Source: Haematococcus lacustris
Taxonomy: Eukaryota; Chlorophyta; Chlorophyceae; Chlamydomonadales; Haematococcaceae
Length of the DNA: 64,000 bases
Assembly: GCA_030144725.1 (NCBI GenBank)
Contig: JASKMD010000010.1
Span: forward strand, 4,461,045-4,525,044
Direction: 5' to 3'
Position 1 is the stretch's first letter. Each line of letters begins with the position of its first letter. Positions 54,021 through 64,000 of this stretch are shown here, piece after piece. A model generated the notes under the pieces. The model had not been told where the DNA came from. It saw nothing but the letters and a program-made list of their open reading frames with translations, and searched no databases. A program made the translations under genes and the position numbers.

Positions 54021-54355
54021 CATTAGGGGCTTGTAAGGGGCCTGGCTCCAGGCTGGGCACGGCACCTGCTTGATCACTTGCCCTTCAGATGGCAGCCAGT
54101 CTGCTGGCCTTGGCTGGTCCCGGGGCAGCTGCAGCTCACAGGGCTGGGGGGGCATGCACAGTTGAGCTGAGCCGGGTGGTGCGAAACTCAAGCACTATAA
54201 CCCGCGTGTCAGGGCAGTGGGGTTGCGCCTGCCAGCCTGCCACCTTGCAAAATCCCTCCCTCCTTGACAGGCTCCCTCACCCGCCCTGGATGATTCGGCC
54301 TGATCCTAGGACCAACGCCACCCCCTCACCCGGACATAACCCTGCCAGGACATTA
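54020..54355 (-). pseudogene. Decayed Fanzor-like fragment
   Basis: Minus-strand translation gives GVALVLGSGRIIQGG, then VIVLEFRTTRLSSTVHAP and ELQLPRDQPRPADWLPSEGQ, clearly related to GVAVFLGAGCFSSGG, VIVDEFRTSRVSSSVHAR and ELHLPDDQPRPEDWVPPAGQ of the copy at 49132-49944. A stop codon follows IIQGG and frames change. The RDxNA part is missing, replaced by LINE sequence. A splice-acceptor-like CTGGCAG lies just upstream, next to the (GGGGC)n array. Confidence 0.55.
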
Positions 54356-54357
54356 CC

Positions 54358-55328
54358 GGGGCGGGGCGGGGCGGGGCGGGGCGGGGCGGGGCGGGGCGGG
54401 GCGGGGCGGGGCGGGGCGGGGCGGGGCGGGGCGGGGCGGGGCGGGGCGGGGCGGGGCGGGGCGGGGCGGGGCGGGGCGGGGCGGGGCGGGGCGGGGCGGG
54501 GCGGGGCGGGGCGGGGCGGGGCGGGGCGGGGCGGGGCGGGGCGGGGCGGGGCGGGGCGGGGCGGGGCGGGGCGGGGCGGGGCGGGGCGGGGCGGGGCGGG
54601 GCGGGGCGGGGCGGGGCGGGGCGGGGCGGGGCGGGGCGGGGCGGGGCGGGGCGGGGCGGGGCGGGGCGGGGCGGGGCGGGGCGGGGCGGGGCGGGGCGGG
54701 GCGGGGCGGGGCGGGGCGGGGCGGGGCGGGGCGGGGCGGGGCGGGGCGGGGCGGGGCGGGGCGGGGCGGGGCGGGGCGGGGCGGGGCGGGGCGGGGCGGG
54801 GCGGGGCGGGGCGGGGCGGGGCGGGGCGGGGCGGGGCGGGGCGGGGCGGGGCGGGGCGGGGCGGGGCGGGGCGGGGCGGGGCGGGGCGGGGCGGGGCGGG
54901 GCGGGGCGGGGCGGGGCGGGGCGGGGCGGGGCGGGGCGGGGCGGGGCGGGGCGGGGCGGGGCGGGGCGGGGCGGGGCGGGGCGGGGCGGGGCGGGGCGGG
55001 GCGGGGCGGGGCGGGGCGGGGCGGGGCGGGGCGGGGCGGGGCGGGGCGGGGCGGGGCGGGGCGGGGCGGGGCGGGGCGGGGCGGGGCGGGGCGGGGCGGG
55101 GCGGGGCGGGGCGGGGCGGGGCGGGGCGGGGCGGGGCGGGGCGGGGCGGGGCGGGGCGGGGCGGGGCGGGGCGGGGCGGGGCGGGGCGGGGCGGGGCGGG
55201 GCGGGGCGGGGCGGGGCGGGGCGGGGCGGGGCGGGGCGGGGCGGGGCGGGGCGGGGCGGGGCGGGGCGGGGCGGGGCGGGGCGGGGCGGGGCGGGGCGGG
55301 GCGGGGCGGGGCGGGGCGGGGCGGGCGG
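54358..55328. repeat. (GGGGC)n pentamer array, about 194 copies
   Basis: A practically perfect 0.97-kb array of GGGGC. The G-rich strand can form G-quadruplexes and the C-rich strand i-motifs. On the minus strand the array precedes the acceptor-like site of the decayed Fanzor fragment. Confidence 0.98.
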
Positions 55329-55723
55329 GTTCAAGCTGAGCTTGCTCAAATAAAAGGTAAGGTCGGGCATTAGGTGGACATGAGGTGTGTGCGTCGCGGC
55401 TTCTTGACGCTGAAGCTTGAGCTGGTTAGTGGGGATAAGTAGCCCTCACCCAGCAACACATCGCCCTCAGGTAAGGTGCTGGGTGCCCTGACTGCCCGGT
55501 ATGCCTGCTGTCGGCCTGCCTGTCGGCCTGCCCTGCTGGCCTGCCTGACCCAGATCTGACCCAGATCAGCGTCCCCCACCTGACTGGCGGACAGGTCAGA
55601 CCCCACCAGGCTGTTCAGCTGCCAGCCTCAGCCAGAGTGCCTGCCTCAGTGCCCGGCCTGCCCAACTGCCCGTCCCCCCCCCACGGCCTAAACAGCTGCC
55701 CGCCCTCCCCCTGGCGGCAGCAC

Positions 55724-55808
55724 CTGCATAGATCTGCATCTGGATGCCGTCAGCCAGCATGTATGGCAACGTGGTGTCAAAGCGGTGCAGCCAGTCACCG
55801 ATGAAGTC
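55724..55808 (-). pseudogene. Orphan serine carboxypeptidase (S10) exon
   Basis: An 85-bp exon-like segment with acceptor ACCAG and donor GTGCTG encodes DFIGDWLHRFDTTLPYMLAD then GIQMQIYAG. This matches the part of S10 serine carboxypeptidases (LP-xL-x-x-G-I-x-V-x-I-YAG) that comes before the D-x-D-F-I-C-N motif carrying the catalytic Asp. Neither that next exon nor the GESYAG nucleophile exon is visible nearby, so it is likely a relic. Confidence 0.5.
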
Positions 55809-55871
55809 CTGGTTACTTAAAGGTAGCAGCAGGGGCAGCAGCAGGGGTAGCAGCAGGGGCAGCAGGAGCGG

Positions 55872-57463
<1,592 letters not shown>

Positions 57464-59562
57464 ATGGTCGCGAAGACGCTGTCACAGGCCGAGGCCCAGC
57501 TGAGGGACTCTCAGATAGGCACGCTCTCTGACTGCAAGGTCCTAACGGAGGAGGAAGTGATCGAGCTTGCCAGCAAGTGCAAGGAGCTTCTACAGCAAGA
57601 GGCCAATGTGACACACGTGCACGCGCCGGTGGTAGTAGTTGGCGACACGCACGGGCAGTTCCACGACCTGATGGAAATCTTTAAGATTTCAGGCAAGGCG
57701 CCGGACACAAACTACTTGTTCCTGGGTGACTACGTTGATCGAGGGTACTACTCCGTGGAGACTGTCTGCATGGTCATTTCGCTCAAAGTCCGCTACCCTT
57801 CTCGCATAGTCATGATTCGTGGCAACCACGAGAGCAGGCAGATCACGCAGGTACGGTCAGCTGAACAATATAACATACAATTGCTGCTGCATATTCTGTG
57901 CACCTTGCCAGTGCCTAACCTGTTCCCTGCGTGCAGGTGTATGGCTTCTACGAGGAATGCCTGAGAAAGTATGGCAGTGCCAAGGTTTGGCAGGTCCTTA
58001 CAGACCTATTTGATTACTTACCTCTGGCAGCTGTGATCGAGAATCAGCTCTTCTGCCCACATGCTGGCCTTTCACCCTCCATGGACACCTTGGATCAAAT
58101 CAACCAGATACACAGGTACGCGTGTTCTACTGGCATGCTAGGCTCAGACTCTCGAGTGTCAACACTGGAACCACTGCTCCACACTGCTGTAAATGCTGCC
58201 ATGCAGATTTGAAGAGGTGCCTCATGAGGGCCCCATGTGTGACCTGCTCTGGTCAGACCCAGATGACCGCATGGGCTGGGGCATTTCACCTCGTGGAGCT
58301 GGCTACACATATGGCCAGGTGGGCAGCCCTTCTCAGCAGTGCCGCCATGTCACAGCATGCCATGGTGACAGCCCTACTTAGCTGTCCTTCACCCTGTCCT
58401 GTGGCATTCAGGACATTTCCGAGCATTTCAACCATGTCAACGGGCTGAAGTTCATCATTCGTGCCCACCAGCTGGTGTCAGAAGGCTTTCTGTGGCAGCA
58501 TGATGGAGCAGTGGTCACTGTCTTTTCAGCACCCAACTACTGCTACAGATGTGGCAACAAGGCCGCCATCGTAGACATTGACGAGAACATGAACCATAAG
58601 GTAGGCGTTGGTTTTGCTGCCAGGCTGCCACAAGCTGTGGATATTGAGCAGGGGCAGTAAAGAGTAAAGGGAGGGGGTGGGTGCAGCAGGTGAGAGTGCT
58701 GTGGTGATGGCACGTGTCCCACTTGGATTGGCATGGTACAGCTGGCTCGCGTTGCTAAGACCCTTGTGGCGCATGCAGCAGCGCAAAGTAGTGCAGCATC
58801 AACCTAGTGAAGCTGCTACACACTCAGTCGTCACCTCAGGACCACCTGCCTCCTCCTGTGTGCTGGCAGCTCATACAGAGAAAAGACTGGTCAGAGAAAT
58901 GGTGGTATAACCTAGTGATGAAAAAATGTGGTGAAGCCACCGACACATCATATCAGTTCTAGGTTACTAAGCCATTGTAGCGCCTCTCCCACCCTTTCCA
59001 TCCTTTTCCTGCATGCTGGCAGCCTCATGTTGCATGGCATGGATGCATAGTCCAGCAAGGCATACACCATGCAAGCTCTGGCGCACTGATGCATGTTCTA
59101 TCTGTCGTCATCCCAGCAATGCTCAGCAGTACCCAGCTGCCCTCCAGACACCCCATCCCTTTCATTACCTTCCTACTCTAGGTGTTCAACACCCTTATCC
59201 CATGATACACCCGTATCATTTAATCATCGTTAAACACCCATATCCCATGATTGCATGCAACCCTGAAGGTCAACATGTTAGGCTGGACTCTGCCGCCCTG
59301 CCCCACCGCTGCCTCTATGCTTGCCCGCCTCTTCATGCACATGCACCCTACACTCTCACATGCTTGCCCTCTGCCTCCCCTGAGCCCGTCTACGTCCAGC
59401 AATAGCTGCCTGCCGGCACGCTGCATCATCCCACCAACACAGCATGGCCGCTGAACCCTGGTGCATGGCACTTACTGCCTGCAGATCATCCAGTTTGACC
59501 ACGCACCACCCAAGGGGGCAGGCATCACTGAGGTCAAACGCAACTGCCCAGACTACTTCCTG
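57464..59562 (+). CDS. PP2A-C: PP2A-type Ser/Thr phosphatase catalytic subunit
   Basis: Exons 57464-57850, 57937-58115, 58207-58318, 58412-58600 and 59485-59562 join in phase to 315 codons, close to the 309 of typical PP2A catalytic subunits. Metal-site motifs are GDTHG (residues 60-64), GDYVDRG (88-94) and GNHE (120-123), followed by [47 protein letters not shown] and [12 protein letters not shown]. The C-terminus is CPDYFL, the tail that carries the methylatable Leu of PP2A, and a splice donor GTGAGA follows at once, with no stop codon. The stop must come from a further exon; TGA at 60315 after GGCGCAG is a candidate. The usual HGGLSP is HAGLSP here. As a heterotrimer core enzyme with A and B subunits it would act in general signalling; the gene is on the opposite strand to, and convergent with, the TEX9-like gene. 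Confidence 0.93.
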
Positions 59563-61776
59563 GTGAGACAGCAGAAGCAAACAACCGTCATCCTCCTCGC
59601 TCTTCATTTTCCTCTTCACCTTGTTATCGCCTCATTTCTCTCAACTGTCATCCTCCTCACCTCCTCATTTTCCTCTTCACCTAATCCTCTGGCCCTCCCT
59701 GGCGCTGCTCCTGGACTTGGTCTAGTCTGTGGCACCCATGGCATTCCATGGTGTTTGCTGACTAACAATGGTGGTGGTGGTGGTGGTGGTAGGGCTGCAC
59801 TGGTTGATGGAGTTAATAACGACATTGGTGCCAAGGGCCTGGTGGGGGGTGCATTGTGTTGTCCCGCCTGAGCCGTTAGGGGCATGGTGGCTGTAGAATG
59901 CTGGCAGGGTCTTCCATGCTGGTTGGTGAGGTGCAGTGGGTAGGGTCTGGTTGAGGTGTTGGGTGCTAGGTGGGGGAAAGGGGGATTAGGTTGAACAGGT
60001 CATGGTATGATTCCCTGGCCATTGCGAGTGAGCGTTAGGGTTTATGGCTAATACTGCATGTTACCATGCTCCTACCATGCATGTCCATAATCAAGCCACC
60101 ATGACATGCATGTCCTCAGGCATGACCACCTGCTCAAGCCTCGCATAATGTATGCATGGCACTGGGGAGGACAAGGCCACCATGTCAGGTTGGCAGCGTC
60201 ACTGACACCACTTGACCATGCCGTGCTTGCCGGCCTGGGCTGTCATGCTTGCATGGGCCTTGCAAGATGGGGGCATGCCTGCCCAAGCTGATCCTATTGT
60301 GTGCCATGGCGCAGTGAACGCACACAAGCCTTCATAAAGTGGAGGCTTGCACCAGAGCCATGGGCGTGTCGCCTCAACTTCTCTGTTATGCCCTGGCTGC
60401 CGTACTACGCATGGTGGGGTGGGGCTGTCAGGCAGTCAGGTTAGCTCATGGTGATGGGCTGTGATGGAGCGGGCAGTCAGGCATGGCTGCAACTTCAATG
60501 AGCAGCGTGGCCTGCCAACTGAGAATACTACGAACACCAACTGCCCAGGCTGGAGGTGCATGCTCTGATCAGGCAACTGGAGGGGAGGGTGGAGAGACCA
60601 TCAGCATGAGATAGTGCCAATTCCTCCTCCCTGTTCCATGTTGTAGAGGGGGGGTGCTTCTGTTCAGGCAGTCTGATCAGGCGCATTTGAAGGGTACCGG
60701 CAACAGGCAGTCCTGGTCAGCGGTGTGCTGGCTGTCAATAAGGTGCAGCATCTGGGCAGGGACAAGTTTAACCGCATGCATGTATGCCATGCCACTTCAT
60801 CATTGGACTGAGTGGTTGCTCGATGTCAATGGTGTCGACGACCTGGCACTCCTACAGCAGCTAGCAGCAAGGACTAGCAGAGCGCTTTTTTGCGGGGGAT
60901 GTGGACATCAGAATGCGTATGCATGTAACCTGTCCGTACGTGATCAGGTCCCCGTTGCATTGAAAATATCGCGGCTGGAAGATATGGCGTCACTTGCATT
61001 GTGTTATGAAGGATGTCTCGATCTGCTCGCGAGCATGATATAGCCCCAGCTCACCACCAGTAAACAACACTTCCTTGAGAATTCCCACATGTGAGCATGG
61101 ATGGTCATTCTAGAACAAGCATCCTTCTTGTACGCCTGACATTGCGCTGACGGAGTGGGTGTCATCAGCTATGCGCATGCGCTCCGCTGCACCGCACTGT
61201 AAGCCTCCGCTGGCAGGTGGAGCATGCGCTCCGCTGCACCGCACTGTAAGCCGTTGCTGGTCTCACTAGGTCCGCTGCAGGTCTGGAGCTAACCAGCAGC
61301 TGAGGACGCGTCATCAAATGCAACGGCTGTCAAGGACGGACGGTTAATTTAACATCCTGATGTTTTGGGTTTAACAACAACTTTAACAAATCTTTAACAT
61401 ACCCGTTTTGCTACCCTGGGATCGCGTCTCACTGGCCACTTCTGCCTGCATAGTGTCGCTGACAATGGCATTACCTGAGATCATACAAGGATCTGCTCCT
61501 GTATGCACGCCCCTAAGAACCGAGGCCAAGCACCATCTGGCAGTGCTATAATGAGTCTAGCATCCGTCTGTTTAGCGGGTCACGTAGGATAAGCGAAGCT
61601 GACGGCTTAAGCGGTGTAAGCCACCTATCATAAGCGAAGCAGCCTGAAGGGTTATGGGGTGCAAAGCCGCCTGTAAGCCAGCTGTAAGCCAGCTGTAAGC
61701 CATCAAGAGCGGTGTGAATACTTTGTACTCAGAAACAATCAGGCTGCTTGGCGGGGCCCGTGCTCGACTACCGTAC
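59563..61776. other. PP2A 3' region and intergenic DNA
   Basis: Contains the last intron and 3' UTR of PP2A if the proposed stop exon (60315) is right. No other gene is recognised. A (GGT)n run is at about 59770. A 40-45 bp direct duplication (GCATGCGCTCCGCTGCACCG...) lies at about 61166-61260. Sequence at about 61597-61628 (GACGGCTTAAGCGGTGTAAG) matches, inverted, 53350-53380 beside the LINE 3' ends. Confidence 0.45.

Positions 61777-64000
<2,224 letters not shown>

Noticed and set aside
51183..55370. Long frames in both directions over (CTGGG)n and (GGGGC)n
   Set aside because: Pentamers without stop codons stay open in all frames; there is no flanking domain that needs them.

Overview
The window looks like nuclear DNA of a chlamydomonadalean (volvocine-type) green alga. 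The evidence is a very large pherophorin-type wall glycoprotein gene with (S)PPPPPP hinges and many GT-AG introns, a spliced PP2A catalytic subunit gene, a spliced TEX9-like coiled-coil gene, LINE elements of the kinds known from Chlamydomonas, Fanzor-like genes and long GC-rich microsatellites. Haematococcus is my best guess at the genus; that is inference from remembered sequence style, not a search. A 500-base run of N (27132-27631) is a scaffold gap.

Region 1 (1-21130) is a nest of copies of one L1-like LINE family. A nearly intact element lies on the minus strand (3176-11745: ORF1 with a long Ala-Gly repeat, then ORF2 with endonuclease, reverse transcriptase and a zinc finger). Around it are four dead plus-strand copies (A to D) that share the same internal deletion and the same stop codons. 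A 5.3-5.4 kb block (8078-13366) is repeated in tandem (13367-18804). Region 2 (21130-27131) has a large hairpin, short tandem repeats, and pieces of a second, Dualen/RandI-like LINE with RNase H and a PD-(D/E)XK-like tail. Region 3 (27632-29452) is noncoding and holds a 163-bp hAT-type MITE with perfect 8-bp target duplications.

Region 4 (29453-48749) is one gene that I could follow through 23 exons. It encodes a signal peptide, a pherophorin (DUF3707) domain, eight copies of a Cys/CGD module separated by Pro-rich spacers, and a second DUF3707 domain ending at a stop. Splice phases agree across the whole locus, including a 5.9-kb intron. That intron contains an antisense three-exon gene of unknown function and two foldback elements built of tandem repeats plus a hairpin. 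Two C-run frame breaks (exons 5 and 12) need checking.

Region 5 (49125-56000) is repeat-rich. It has a Fanzor (eukaryotic TnpB-like) C-terminal exon, a decayed second Fanzor copy, LINE 3' ends, an orphan serine carboxypeptidase exon, and huge microsatellites: (GGTCAG)n, (CTGGG)n of about 0.93 kb, (GGGGC)n of about 0.97 kb and (CAG)n. Three of these arrays lie next to splice sites. Region 6 (57464-64000) holds two convergent conserved genes: a PP2A catalytic subunit (plus strand) whose stop codon appears to lie in a separate exon after the DYFL tail, and the 3' half of a TEX9-like gene (minus strand). Most of the window is therefore accessory DNA; the host genes are the pherophorin, PP2A and TEX9 genes.
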